55,856 bases of DNA from Megamonas sp. UBA1799 (GTDB lineage: Bacteria; Bacillota; Negativicutes; Selenomonadales; Selenomonadaceae), in assembly GCA_002319815.1 (NCBI GenBank), contig DCFR01000012.1, positions 14,402 to 70,257 on the forward strand, written 5' to 3'. The position numbers and the translations under genes are program-made. The first letter of the stretch is position 1; each line of letters starts with the position of its first letter. The notes below the pieces were generated by a model. The model was given only the letters and a program-made list of their open reading frames with translations. It was not told where the DNA came from and searched no databases. Below, one piece after another: positions 39,210 through 48,315 of this stretch.

Positions 39210-42200
39210 TTACATATAATCCGCTGAAGTCTTTTTCTTTGACTGATGCAGGCCGCCAAACTTTGCGGCAATATACTCAACAATAACGAAGAATACCGGT
39301 ATCAGGAAAACACCCAGCGAGGTGGCAAAAATCATGCCGCCGACGACAGCCACGCCCATTGCATTACGCGCAGCAGCGCCAGCGCCGCTGGCAATCGCCA
39401 GAGGCAGACAGCCGATAATGAAGGCGAGCGACGTCATGATAATCGGACGCAGGCGCAGCCCGGCCGCTTCAATAGCTGCCTTCACCGGATCCATGCCCTT
39501 ATCCGTACGGACCTTGGCAAATTCGACAATAAGAATCGCATTTTTTGCCGCCAAGCCAATGATCATAATGACTCCGATCTGCATGTAAACACTATCCTGC
39601 AGATTCATCGCATACTCAGAAAGCAACGCGCCAAAAATACCGGTTGGCACCGTTAACAGTACGGCATAAGGAACGCTCCAGCTCTCATAGAGCGCCGCCA
39701 GGCAAAGGAATACAAAGAGCAGTGCCAGCCCCAGCACCTTCATCGTCGAGTCGCCGGCCGTTTTTTCCTCGCGGCTCTGCCCCGACCACTCAATATTAAA
39801 ACCTGTCGGCGCATTTTCCCGCACGACTTCCTCGATAGCCGTCATCGCTTGTCCTGAACTATAGCCATCCCCGGCGCTGCCCTGAATCGTCACACTGCGG
39901 GCCGCATTAAAGCGGGAAATGATGGACGGCGCGGTGCCGACCTTCGGACGAATCAAAGTATCCAGCGGGATCATCGTTCCTGTAGCGCTCTTCACGAAAA
40001 CGAATTTAGCTGCCTCCGCTTCATTGCGATACATCGTATCCGACTGCAGCATGACCTTGTAGGTTCGTCCGAAACGATTAAAATCATTGATCTGCGCACC
40101 GCCGAAATTCACCTGCAGCGCCGTAAATACATCGGACAGATCCACACCGAGATTCTTGACTTTTTCGCGATCCACTTCAAAATCATAGTTTGGCGAATTC
40201 ACCTTGTAAGTTGTGTAAACGCCCTTCAACTCCGGCCGCTGATTCGCGGCAGCGACAATTTTCTTGGTGATGTTATCCAGTTCAACATCCGTATGCCCGG
40301 ACATATCCTGCAGCTGCAGGGTAAATCCGCCGACCATACCCAGACCCGGCAGCGCCGGCGGGTTGACGGCAATAACCGAAGCCTCCGGATACCCCTTGGC
40401 GGCAGTCATAAACACCCGGCCAATCATGGCATTGATCTGTTTATCCGGCGCCTTGCGATCGCCCCAGGACGTCAAACCGACAAACATGGTTCCAGCATTG
40501 GATTTAGAACCAAAGGACAGAATATCGAAACCACTGATGGCCATGACATTATCAACGCCCGGCATCTGCTGCAAATCCGCTGCCAGCCGGCCCATCGTAT
40601 CCTTGGTGCGGTTCAGCGAACTGCCCTCCGGCAAAGTCACCGAAGTAATAAAATATCCCTGATCTTCCTCCGGCACAAAGGTACTCGGCACCAGTTTATA
40701 CAGTACGCCCATACAGCCGACAACAACCAGCAAAAAGACTACTGCCAATTTTGCATGACTGATACACCAAGCTACTATACCGGTATAGCGTTTCTGTGTA
40801 CGATCAAACCAATCATTGAATTTCGCAAAGAAACGCCCCAAAAGGCCCTCATGCGCATTCGGATCATGCGGTTTCAGCATCAGCGCACAAAGCGCCGGCG
40901 TAAGCGACAAAGCCACAAAGGCCGACAAGCCCATAGAGACCGCAATGGTAAGCGCAAACTGCTTGTAGAGAACACCCATCATGCCGCCCAGAAATGCGAC
41001 TGGTACAAATACAGCCGCCAGCACGAAAGCAATTGCCACGACCGGTCCCTGCACCTCATCCATAGCGCGCTTCGTCGCTTCCTTCGGCGACAACCCGTTA
41101 TACCGCATATGATGCTCAACATTTTCAATAACAACAATCGCATCATCAACGACCAGCCCTATAGCCAAAACCATGGCAAATAGTGTCAGTGTATTGATGG
41201 TAAAACCTAGAACCGTAAAAGCGGCAAACGTCGCAACCAGCGAAACTGGCACCGCCAGCATCGGGATCAGTGTTGCCCGCCAGCTTTGCAGAAAAATAAA
41301 CACAATGAGCATAACGAGCAGCAAAGCTTCTACAAAGGTATGAAGCACTTCGCTGATAGATTCCCGAATATACTTTGTACTGTCAACGATTTCCTTATAT
41401 TGCAGATCCGGCGGGAAATCGACGGACGCATCGCGGATGACCTTCTGCACGCCGGATACCGTTTCCATCGCATTGGCATCATTTGTCAGCTGAATACCAA
41501 AACCAATGCCGACATCACCATTGGACATGGTTTCTATATTGGTCGTCTTCGGACCGGTTTCAATACGGGCCACGTCTTTCAGCCGCACAAAGGAACCATT
41601 GGGTTCCGACTTGATAATAACATTGCCGAAATCCTCCGGCGTCACCAAGCGGCCCTCTACTTGGCCTGTATATTGTTTCTCCTGTGTATCCGGAGCCGGC
41701 AGCTGTCCTACCGTGCCCGCCGGTGCCTGAATGTTCTGCTCCTTGATCGCCGTTGTAACATTGGCAATCGTCAGCCCCAGCTCTGCCAATTTATCCGGAT
41801 TCAGCCAGACACGCATCGAATAATCCGCGCCGAATACATTGACATCGCCGACGCCAGGAACGCGCTTAATCTTATCCAGCAGATAAATATCCGCATAATT
41901 CTTCATAAAAGTACGGTCATAAGTACCATTCGGCGATGACAGCGCTACCATGAGCGCCATATCATTCGAGGCCTTTTTCGTAGTCACGCCGCTAGCCTGA
42001 ACATCCGACGGCAAACTGGCATTCGCAATCGCCACATTGTTCTGGACCTTAACCGAATCCATATCGCCGTCTGTACCGAGCTTAAAGACAACCGACAGGC
42101 TGTAACGCCCCGTATCATCCGAATTCGAGCTCATATAATCCATACCTTGCGTACCATTGACCTGCTGTTCGATGATCTGCGCGATCGTCTGATTTACAAC

Positions 42201-42365
42201 GCTGGCGTTCGCGCCGGTATACGTCGTCGACACGCTGATGGTCGGCGGTGAAATCTGCGGATACTGCGCGATTGGCAGATTCACGGCAGAAATGCCACCG
42301 AGAATCACCATCATAAGAGCAATAACAATGGCAAAAATCGGTCGTTCAATAAAAAACTTTGACAA
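39210..42365 (-). CDS. RND efflux permease, HAE1 (AcrB/MexB) type
   Basis: A 1051-residue inner-membrane proton-driven drug exporter that works as a trimer with a periplasmic adaptor and an outer-membrane channel. It has the N-terminal FFIERPIFAIVIALMM helix, large periplasmic loops after TM1 and TM7, the twin aspartates of the proton relay in GLVVDDAIVVIENVE in TM4, and the C-terminal repeat with ILIVEFAKVRTDKGMDP. Length is typical. The start is a TTG at 42365, seven bases after AGGGGG. It lies 12 bases after the adaptor gene. No outer-membrane factor is in the window, so a TolC-like partner must be elsewhere. Confidence 0.96.
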   Translation of the reverse strand: MSKFFIERPIFAIVIALMMVILGGISAVNLPIAQYPQISPPTISVSTTYTGANASVVNQTIAQIIEQQVNGTQGMDYMSSNSDDTGRYSLSVVFKLGTDGDMDSVKVQNNVAIANASLPSDVQASGVTTKKASNDMALMVALSSPNGTYDRTFMKNYADIYLLDKIKRVPGVGDVNVFGADYSMRVWLNPDKLAELGLTIANVTTAIKEQNIQAPAGTVGQLPAPDTQEKQYTGQVEGRLVTPEDFGNVIIKSEPNGSFVRLKDVARIETGPKTTNIETMSNGDVGIGFGIQLTNDANAMETVSGVQKVIRDASVDFPPDLQYKEIVDSTKYIRESISEVLHTFVEALLLVMLIVFIFLQSWRATLIPMLAVPVSLVATFAAFTVLGFTINTLTLFAMVLAIGLVVDDAIVVIENVEHHMRYNGLSPKEATKRAMDEVQGPVVAIAFVLAAVFVPVAFLGGMMGVLYKQFALTIAVSMGLSAFVALSLTPALCALMLKPHDPNAHEGLLGRFFAKFNDWFDRTQKRYTGIVAWCISHAKLAVVFLLVVVGCMGVLYKLVPSTFVPEEDQGYFITSVTLPEGSSLNRTKDTMGRLAADLQQMPGVDNVMAISGFDILSFGSKSNAGTMFVGLTSWGDRKAPDKQINAMIGRVFMTAAKGYPEASVIAVNPPALPGLGMVGGFTLQLQDMSGHTDVELDNITKKIVAAANQRPELKGVYTTYKVNSPNYDFEVDREKVKNLGVDLSDVFTALQVNFGGAQINDFNRFGRTYKVMLQSDTMYRNEAEAAKFVFVKSATGTMIPLDTLIRPKVGTAPSIISRFNAARSVTIQGSAGDGYSSGQAMTAIEEVVRENAPTGFNIEWSGQSREEKTAGDSTMKVLGLALLFVFLCLAALYESWSVPYAVLLTVPTGIFGALLSEYAMNLQDSVYMQIGVIMIIGLAAKNAILIVEFAKVRTDKGMDPVKAAIEAAGLRLRPIIMTSLAFIIGCLPLAIASGAGAAARNAMGVAVVGGMIFATSLGVFLIPVFFVIVEYIAAKFGGLHQSKKKTSADYM

Positions 42366-42377
42366 AATAATGCCCCC

Positions 42378-43574
42378 TTACGACTTTGCTGTTGTGGCTT
42401 TTTCGGTTGGGGCTGCGGTGAGCGTAAAGCCCATATCTTCCGGCGTTACCATCGTCACATTCAAATCCATCCCGGCCTGCAGCTTTGTCAGTCCTTCAAC
42501 AACAACCGTATCATCTGCGGAAATTCCGTCCTTCACAATATAATAGCTGCCGACTTTGTCCCCCAGCGTTATGGCTTTCGACTCAGATTTACCGTCGGCG
42601 CCGACCACGATCACAAAGGTCTTATCCAGCAGCTGCTGAATGGCCCGCTGCGGTACCAGAATCGCGTTCGGCACGACCTCGCCGCCCAAACGGACGCGGG
42701 CAAACATGCCCGGCAGCAATACGCCGTCCGGATTAGGGAACTGCGCTTTTACCGTCAGCGTACCGGTATTTTCCGACAGCGCCCGGTCCGCCTGTACCAT
42801 CTTGCCTGACTGCGGATATTCTTTGCCGTTCGTCAAAGTAATGGTCACGACGGCATTATCCATATTTCCCGAATTCAGTTCATGTAAATTCATGAATTGA
42901 AGGTATTCCATTTCACTGATGCTGAACTGCACAAATACCGGATCAACCGAACCCACCGTCACCAAAGTTGTCTGCCCTGCAGAAGCATAGGTTCCGACAG
43001 CGACATCATTTACATCCAGCCGACCATCCATCGGCGCATATACGACCGTGTCATCGAGATTCTCCTGCGCCTTTTTCAGCAGTGCGGCATTGGCATCGGC
43101 CGCAGCCTGATACTGATTGACATTCGACTGCTGCGTCGTAACCGTTTGTTCAGATATCGCATCTGAAGACAGCAGTTCCTGATCGCGCTGCAGATCAATC
43201 GTCGCATTGGAGAGCGTCGCTTTTGATTGAGCCAGCGTTGCCTGTGCGGAAAGCATTGCCGATTCATACTGACGCGAATCAATCTTATAAAGCGGTTGTC
43301 CCGCCGTTACAAATTGACCGCCGGTCACATATTTTTCCACAATTGTTCCGGAAACCCGCGGCTGGATCTTAACCTCATCACGCCCGCGCACCTGCCCGGC
43401 ATACTCCGAACTCAGCGGCGTATCCTGCTGCAACACCTTCATTGCCTTGACCGCAACCGATCCGCCAGCCGGCGCAGCCTGCTTTTGGCCGCCGCAGCCG
43501 CCCAGCGTTGCCCCAACAGCCAAAAGCGCTGCCAAAGCCAGCCCCATCATCTTCCCCTTTGTCCTAACGCTCAA
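42378..43574 (-). CDS. RND efflux periplasmic adaptor lipoprotein (AcrA/MexA type)
   Basis: A 398-residue membrane-fusion protein. A lipoprotein signal is visible: basic n-region (RTKGK), hydrophobic core, lipobox LGGC. Then follow a lipoyl half (VKIQPRVSGTIVEKYVTGGQ), an alpha-helical hairpin (about 95-165), the second lipoyl half (APMDGRLDVNDVAVGTYASAG) and beta-barrel and membrane-proximal domains (GVLLPGMFARVRLGG). The start is taken as the TTG at 43574, because it keeps the positively charged signal-peptide region; an ATG at 43550 would lose it. It is the first gene of the pump operon, divergent from the MarR gene. Confidence 0.94.
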   Translation of the reverse strand: MSVRTKGKMMGLALAALLAVGATLGGCGGQKQAAPAGGSVAVKAMKVLQQDTPLSSEYAGQVRGRDEVKIQPRVSGTIVEKYVTGGQFVTAGQPLYKIDSRQYESAMLSAQATLAQSKATLSNATIDLQRDQELLSSDAISEQTVTTQQSNVNQYQAAADANAALLKKAQENLDDTVVYAPMDGRLDVNDVAVGTYASAGQTTLVTVGSVDPVFVQFSISEMEYLQFMNLHELNSGNMDNAVVTITLTNGKEYPQSGKMVQADRALSENTGTLTVKAQFPNPDGVLLPGMFARVRLGGEVVPNAILVPQRAIQQLLDKTFVIVVGADGKSESKAITLGDKVGSYYIVKDGISADDTVVVEGLTKLQAGMDLNVTMVTPEDMGFTLTAAPTEKATTAKS

Positions 43575-43644
43575 AATAATCTCTGCCCCCTTGATTCAAC
43601 CAGCATCGACTTGCGTGCTGATATTCAGTTTCTTTCCCTAAACA

Positions 43645-43670
43645 AAATAGTAAATAACTGTTTACTATTT
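43645..43670. promoter_or_regulatory. Inverted-repeat operator between the RND operon and the MarR gene
   Basis: AAATAGTAAA and TTTACTATTT, a perfect ten-base inverted repeat with a six-base centre (TAACTG), lies in the AT-rich divergent promoter region. Toward the pump a TTGACT and overlapping TATACT/TACTAT boxes precede it, so it would sit just past the start of transcription; toward marR it overlaps a TTGCAT -35-like box. It is the natural candidate for the neighbouring MarR protein. Confidence 0.75.
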
Positions 43671-43766
43671 GCATTTTCTATAGTATATTATATTTATACA
43701 AAAGTCAAGGATTCCTCTGCCGTTATTTTATCTGAGACTGCTACAAGGAGGTATAACTGCACGATC

Positions 43767-44234
43767 ATGGCTGACAAGAATTACAGGATGCTATCCGCCG
43801 CCTTTATGGCCGCATTATTCACAGTGCACCAGAATTTTTTTCGCAAGGCAACGATTACTTTACCCATCAACCATTTTACGGTTCTCATGATACTGCATGA
43901 TGAAGGCCCGATGACCATCCGGGACATGGGGCAGATACTCGTAATGTCCAAGCAGCAAATGACCCCGATTCTCGACAAGCTGGCCAAACAGGACTGTATC
44001 AATCGGACGGCACTGCCCCACGATCGGCGGTTCATGCAAGTTTCCCTGACGCCAAAGGGAAACACCATCATTGAGGACTTCAATGAACAGCTTCGGCTGC
44101 GTATTGAAACCGGACTGCGCACGCTGAACGATGAAGAATTTGATCGACTTACCGAATCGGTAGATGTTTTTAAACTATCGATCGAAAAGATGTCGATTGA
44201 CAGGGCGACCCTGCCTAATAAAGTGTCTGTTTGA
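43767..44234 (+). CDS. MarR family transcriptional regulator
   Basis: A 155-residue winged-helix repressor. The core is visible as INHFTVLMILHDEGPMTI, MGQILVMSKQQMTPILDKL (recognition helix, about residues 55-73) and the wing DRRFMQVSLTPKGN. Being divergent from the RND pump, it probably represses it and itself through the inverted repeat at 43645-43670 and is released by a small-molecule ligand. The ATG at 43767 is 15 bases after AAGGAGG, a long spacing; the frame is open much further upstream, but no better start was found. Confidence 0.94.
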   Translation: MADKNYRMLSAAFMAALFTVHQNFFRKATITLPINHFTVLMILHDEGPMTIRDMGQILVMSKQQMTPILDKLAKQDCINRTALPHDRRFMQVSLTPKGNTIIEDFNEQLRLRIETGLRTLNDEEFDRLTESVDVFKLSIEKMSIDRATLPNKVSV

Positions 44235-44260
44235 TAGGCAATTTGTAAAACCCTAATAAA

Positions 44261-44305
44261 AAAGTTGCTGGTACGGGAATATCATTTCCATGAACCAGCA
44301 ACTTT
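44261..44305. terminator. Bidirectional terminator between marR and the MBL-fold gene
   Basis: AAAGTTGCTGGT and ACCAGCAACTTT (12 pairs, 21-base loop) with T-runs on both sides, between convergent genes. Confidence 0.9.
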
Positions 44306-44336
44306 TTATTGTTTATTAACGGACAACCCCAAAAGG

Positions 44337-45146
44337 TCAATCCAGATCAATCACGTCAAGATCATCCGGCACATATACCGGACCAGGGTAATAGGCAACG
44401 GCTTCTGCCAAATAAGTTTCCTTACGAACAGGCAGCGTTTTGTCCTCGGTATGATAGAGCACAAGATGCTTGACCCCCAGCGCCGCTGCGGTTTCACACG
44501 CTTCTTTCACCGTGCTGTGATGTTTTTCATACGGCTGAAACCGCTCCCGGTCTGCATAACGGCAAAAAGCCTCGGCAAGCAGCCAATCGGTTTTTTCCGC
44601 GTACGCTTTACAGCGGTCATTATAAGGCTCGTCGCCCAGACAAGTTAGCGTATGCCGGTCAGCAAAACGCAGCCGATAGCCGAACTGCTTCGCTTTTTTC
44701 GACAAAATACTAAATGCCGTCAGCTTCCCGCCGGGAACCGATACTTGCTGCCCATCACGCGCCTCATGCAGAATAATGCGAGTCCCCATTTGAGCTAAAT
44801 CCTGTTTTTTCAGCATAAGCTCCGCCATCATTTCCAGAATATGCTTCACAACATCATGACAATAAATATGAAACTCGCCCTCATAATGATCTTCATTCAT
44901 GAGAGTGGCAATACGCCGCATAACCCAGATTACGCCCAGCACATGATCCGTATGCCCATGCGTTACAAACAGATGATGTACTTTTTCAAAGCCGACACCG
45001 GCCAGCTCCATCTGCCGTAAAATTCCATTGCCGCCGCCCGCATCGGTTAAAAGATACTCATCCTCTGTCAGCCGCACTAAAAAACAAGTATTATAGCAAT
45101 GCGTGACCATGGCCGAACCCGTGCCAAGCATTATCAACTGTCGCAT
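44337..45146 (-). CDS. Metallo-beta-lactamase-fold hydrolase (RNase Z-like)
   Basis: A 269-residue cytoplasmic protein. It starts LIMLGTGSAMVTHCYNTCFL, has the metal motif THGHTDHV (about residues 62-69) and later LAEAFC, EKHHSTVKEACETAAALGVKHLVLYHTE with further His ligands, and resembles the RNase Z / ElaC group. It is shorter than typical tRNase Z and lacks an obvious exosite arm, so a different phosphodiesterase or hydrolase role is possible. AAAGGAAG precedes the ATG. It follows the radical SAM gene by 86 bases that contain a strong hairpin without a T-run. Confidence 0.85.
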   Translation of the reverse strand: MRQLIMLGTGSAMVTHCYNTCFLVRLTEDEYLLTDAGGGNGILRQMELAGVGFEKVHHLFVTHGHTDHVLGVIWVMRRIATLMNEDHYEGEFHIYCHDVVKHILEMMAELMLKKQDLAQMGTRIILHEARDGQQVSVPGGKLTAFSILSKKAKQFGYRLRFADRHTLTCLGDEPYNDRCKAYAEKTDWLLAEAFCRYADRERFQPYEKHHSTVKEACETAAALGVKHLVLYHTEDKTLPVRKETYLAEAVAYYPGPVYVPDDLDVIDLD

Positions 45147-45181
45147 TGTATCGACTTCCTTTCTATTGTTTTCCCATTGCC

Positions 45182-45201
45182 GGCTCCCCTGCCGGGGAAC
45201 C
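45182..45201 (-). other. Stable hairpin between the radical SAM and MBL-fold genes
   Basis: GGTTCCCC and GGGGAGCC (eight pairs, one G-U, four-base loop GGCA) on the minus strand, without a T-run. It is not a classical terminator; it may affect RNA stability or processing. Confidence 0.4.
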
Positions 45202-45232
45202 TTACGATATTATTCGTTGGCGTCCGAAAAAA

Positions 45233-46288
45233 TCACGGCATCGTCAGCCGTACCTCCCGCCGCGTTACCTTATAGTCATGGCCTCCGGCAGACAGCCGCA
45301 GTGTACCCGGCGATTCATCTGCCTGCAGCCCAATGGATGCCGACGGATATTGCCGCCGCCAAAGACAAAGATTACGGTTTTTCTGACCGCGCAGCTTCGA
45401 TGTATCCACGAGAGCATGATGCATCGTAACCAGACCGCTCAAACCGCCGGCTGCCTGAAAAAGTTCCATTGCCATCGCTGCAAAGATATAATTTTCCACC
45501 AACTCGCCAAACCCCGGATGATAAGGACCGGCCAGAACCGTCCCGCCCGTATCAAGTTCCGGCGACGACTGCAGCCCGGTGCGAATTACCTGTGTGCCGA
45601 CGCGTTCCAAAGCCAGCTTCATAACAGCCGTCACAGCCACAGCCGTCTCCAGCCGCAAAGGCAGAAACAACCCCCGCCGCCATAAGGTTTCCAACGGCGT
45701 ATCCCGCAAAACCAGTGTCGGATAAAGCCGCGCCACGTCAGGCCGCAGCGCCAGCGACGCCGCCAGCGTCTGCTGCAAAGAAGCCGCAGTATCCCCGGGA
45801 AGTCCGGGCATGAGCTGAATCCCCAGATCGATTCCCGCGTCCCGCACTTGGCCGGCCGCCTGCACAATATCATCAGCTGTATGCCCGCGCCTGGACTGCC
45901 CGAGCACCCTATCGTCAAAAGACTGCGCCCCCAGCTCAATCAGCTTGACGCCGGCCTCTTTAAGATGTATGAGATTCTTTTGATCAATACAATCCGGCCG
46001 GGTGGAAAGCCGGACCGCATTCAGATTTCCAGCCAAAAATTCCCGTTTGGCCGGAGCCAGCAGCGCCTGCTGCACGGATTCCGGCAAAGCCGTAAAGCTT
46101 CCGCCATAAAATGCCGCCTCAACATAGTAAGGACGCGTAATACCGGCAAGATGAAAATCCAGAATGCGCTTTACATCCGCCGGTGTCACCGAAGTGACAA
46201 CCCCCGTAATGCGGCGCTGATTGCAAAATACACATTGGTGTGGGCACCCTTCATGCGGTATAAAAAGTGGAATGATGTAATGTTTCAT
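45233..46288 (-). CDS. Radical SAM protein, Elp3-like
   Basis: A 351-residue radical SAM enzyme. The cluster cysteines are Cys15, Cys19 and Cys22 in CPHQCVFC, with YGGSFTALP, LSTRPDCI and ELGAQSFDDRVL following as in the Elp3/oxygen-independent coproporphyrinogen-oxidase-like group. The acetyltransferase domain of full Elp3 is absent. Such proteins often lie beside rnc in Firmicutes; their substrate is not known to me. No good ribosome site precedes the ATG, and a strong terminator lies just upstream, so its expression is unclear. Confidence 0.88.
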   Translation of the reverse strand: MKHYIIPLFIPHEGCPHQCVFCNQRRITGVVTSVTPADVKRILDFHLAGITRPYYVEAAFYGGSFTALPESVQQALLAPAKREFLAGNLNAVRLSTRPDCIDQKNLIHLKEAGVKLIELGAQSFDDRVLGQSRRGHTADDIVQAAGQVRDAGIDLGIQLMPGLPGDTAASLQQTLAASLALRPDVARLYPTLVLRDTPLETLWRRGLFLPLRLETAVAVTAVMKLALERVGTQVIRTGLQSSPELDTGGTVLAGPYHPGFGELVENYIFAAMAMELFQAAGGLSGLVTMHHALVDTSKLRGQKNRNLCLWRRQYPSASIGLQADESPGTLRLSAGGHDYKVTRREVRLTMP

Positions 46289-46300
46289 CGCCAGCCGTAA

Positions 46301-46330
46301 AAAATTAGATGGCTTCCGCCATCTAATTTT
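46301..46330 (-). terminator. Terminator overlapping the end of rnc
   Basis: AAAATTAGATGGC and GCCATCTAATTTT (13 pairs, four-base loop) followed by TTTTTT on the minus strand. The rnc stop codon TAG (46323-46325) is part of the stem. Confidence 0.92.
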
Positions 46331-47048
46331 CTCTCCCTTGAAATTTTTTCAGCGCCTCGCCGGCAGCATGCTGCTCAGCTTCTTTCTTGGTCCGGCCCCG
46401 GCCAGTGCCATAAGCCAGCCCGTTAATGCGCACCGCTACCTGAAAGACTTTCGCATGATCCGGCCCCGTAGCCGCCAACAGCTCATAAACAATCCGCTGC
46501 CCGGCATGCCGCTGAACGACTTCCTGCAAAATTGTTTTATAATCTTTCAGCGTCTGTCCGGCTTCAACCTCGTTCAGTTCTGTCTGCAGCTGCGTCAGCA
46601 CGTAATCGGCAGCGACTTGCCAGCCCTGATCCAGATAAATAGCGCCGATCACCGCTTCAAAAGCATCCGCCAGAATAGACGGCCGCTGCGCGCCGCCGGT
46701 CACGATTTCTCCATGGCCCAGCAACAGATAATCGCCAAGATGCACATCAACAGCCCGCCGATGCAGCGATATCTCACAAACCAAAGAAGCCCGGGCTTTG
46801 GTCATCTCGCCTTCCGGCATATCAGGAAAATGACGGTACAAATACGTACTCGTCGCCAGTTCCAAAACAGCATCCCCAAGAAATTCCAACCGCTCGTTAT
46901 GGATCACATTACCTTGTCGTGATTCATTCGCATAAGAAGTATGGGTGAGTGCCTGATGCAAAAACAACAAGTTATTAAAAGACACGCCCAGCCGCGCCGC
47001 CAATTGCAAAAGCGACTGCGATCTCGCGGCTGACAGCTTATTCATCAT
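46323..47048 (-). CDS. rnc: Ribonuclease III
   Basis: Cleaves double-stranded RNA in rRNA and mRNA processing. The 241-residue protein has the RNase III signature NERLEFLGDAVLELATSTYL (about residues 45-65), a second acidic cluster ILADAFEAVIGAIYLD, and a C-terminal dsRNA-binding domain (about 160-235) starting DYKTILQEVVQRH and ending GRGRTKKEAEQHAAGEALKK. It starts six bases after fabF; fab genes followed by rnc is a common Firmicute order. The Shine-Dalgarno site is weak. Confidence 0.97.
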   Translation of the reverse strand: MMNKLSAARSQSLLQLAARLGVSFNNLLFLHQALTHTSYANESRQGNVIHNERLEFLGDAVLELATSTYLYRHFPDMPEGEMTKARASLVCEISLHRRAVDVHLGDYLLLGHGEIVTGGAQRPSILADAFEAVIGAIYLDQGWQVAADYVLTQLQTELNEVEAGQTLKDYKTILQEVVQRHAGQRIVYELLAATGPDHAKVFQVAVRINGLAYGTGRGRTKKEAEQHAAGEALKKFQGREN

Positions 47049-47054
47049 GTCCGG

Positions 47055-48299
47055 TCACTTCACAAACTTCTTCAGCAGCAGGCAGGCGTTATGTCCGCCA
47101 AAACCGAAGTTATTAGATATTGCCGCCCGCACTTTATGTGCTCTCGCCTGATTTGGTACATAATCGAGATCCAGGCCTTCATCCGGCGTCTCATAATTGA
47201 TCGTCGGCGGCAGCATATCATTCTCTATTGCCAGTGCCGTAGCAATGCATTCAACACCGCCGGCAGCACCAAGCAAATGTCCGGTCATGGATTTAATCGA
47301 GCTGACCGGAACGTCCTTTGCCCTATCGCCAAAAACCGCCTTGCAAGCTTCCGTCTCGCCTTCATCATTCATATGGGTGGAAGTTCCATGCGCATTGACA
47401 TAATCAATGTCATCCGGTGTCAGACCGGCATCAGCAATAGCAATCCGCATGCACTTTGCCTGGTACTCGCCATGCGGCGCCGGGCTTGTAATATGATACG
47501 CATCCGAATTCGAACCATAGCCGGCAATTTCAGCATAAATATGCGCGCCGCGCTTTTCAGCATGCTCCAGTGTTTCCAGAATGACCATACCGGCACCCTC
47601 GCCCATGACAAAACCGCTGCGGTTCTTGTCAAACGGACGTGATGCATGTGCCGGATCATCATTGCAATCCGTGCAAAGCGCCTTCATGGAGCAAAAACCA
47701 GCGACTGCTGCCGGCGAAATAGCCGCTTCCGTGCCGCCGGCTACCATCACATCGGCCTCGCCGCGCTGTAAAACCCGGAACGCGTCGCCAATACAGTTTG
47801 AACCAGTAGCACAGGCCGTCACGATACAGCTGGACGGACCATGCAGCCCAAATGCAATCGCCGCCTGTCCGGCTGCCATATTGCCAATCATCATCGGAAT
47901 GAAAAATGGACTGATATGATGCGGTCCCTTGGAGAACAACTTCTCATACTGCGCATGCATCGTTTCAATGCCGCCGATACCCGTGCCAATATAAGTACCA
48001 ATGCGGTCGCAGTCTTCATTCGCCAGATCCAGCTTCGCATCCTCAAGAGCCAGCTTCGTCGCTCCCACTGCAAACTGTGCATAGCGATCCATGCGCTTGG
48101 CCTCTTTTTTATCGATATAAATCGTTGGATCAAAATCCTTCACTTCACCGGCAATCTGCGCTGCATAATCTGCAGGATCGAAGCGGCTGATGCGTTCAAT
48201 GCCGTTCGTTCCAGCCAGGAGCGCCTTCCAAAAGGTTTCCCGGCCTGTGCCGATTGGCGAAATGACACCGATACCAGTCACTACTACTCTGTTACCCAA
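47055..48299 (-). CDS. fabF: Beta-ketoacyl-ACP synthase II
   Basis: Condenses malonyl-ACP with acyl-ACP in fatty acid elongation. The 414-residue enzyme has the catalytic Cys in VTACATGSNCIGDA (about residue 163), His in NAHGTSTHMNDEGE and His in SMTGHLLGAAGG, with NNFGFGGHNA at the end. The start is a TTG at 48299, six bases after GAGGTG; the ATG four bases before it is out of frame and runs into a stop after three codons. It lies 16 bases after the flavoprotein gene and just before rnc. Confidence 0.97.
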   Translation of the reverse strand: MGNRVVVTGIGVISPIGTGRETFWKALLAGTNGIERISRFDPADYAAQIAGEVKDFDPTIYIDKKEAKRMDRYAQFAVGATKLALEDAKLDLANEDCDRIGTYIGTGIGGIETMHAQYEKLFSKGPHHISPFFIPMMIGNMAAGQAAIAFGLHGPSSCIVTACATGSNCIGDAFRVLQRGEADVMVAGGTEAAISPAAVAGFCSMKALCTDCNDDPAHASRPFDKNRSGFVMGEGAGMVILETLEHAEKRGAHIYAEIAGYGSNSDAYHITSPAPHGEYQAKCMRIAIADAGLTPDDIDYVNAHGTSTHMNDEGETEACKAVFGDRAKDVPVSSIKSMTGHLLGAAGGVECIATALAIENDMLPPTINYETPDEGLDLDYVPNQARAHKVRAAISNNFGFGGHNACLLLKKFVK

Positions 48300-48315
48300 T
48301 CATAACACCTCACAA

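Noticed and set aside
43227..43766. In-frame 5' extension of the MarR gene
   Set aside because: The extension lies antisense to the RND adaptor gene and crosses the promoter/operator region; the MarR family length fits the ATG at 43767.
44337..45146. Call as tRNase Z (rnz)
   Set aside because: The HxHxDH core fits, but the protein lacks a clear exosite and the typical length and motifs of bacterial RNase Z, so only the fold-level name is given.
48292..48303. ATG-ATT-GGG-TAA mini-frame overlapping the fabF start
   Set aside because: Three codons only; the TTG of fabF has the better spacing from GAGGTG. Recorded as a curiosity.
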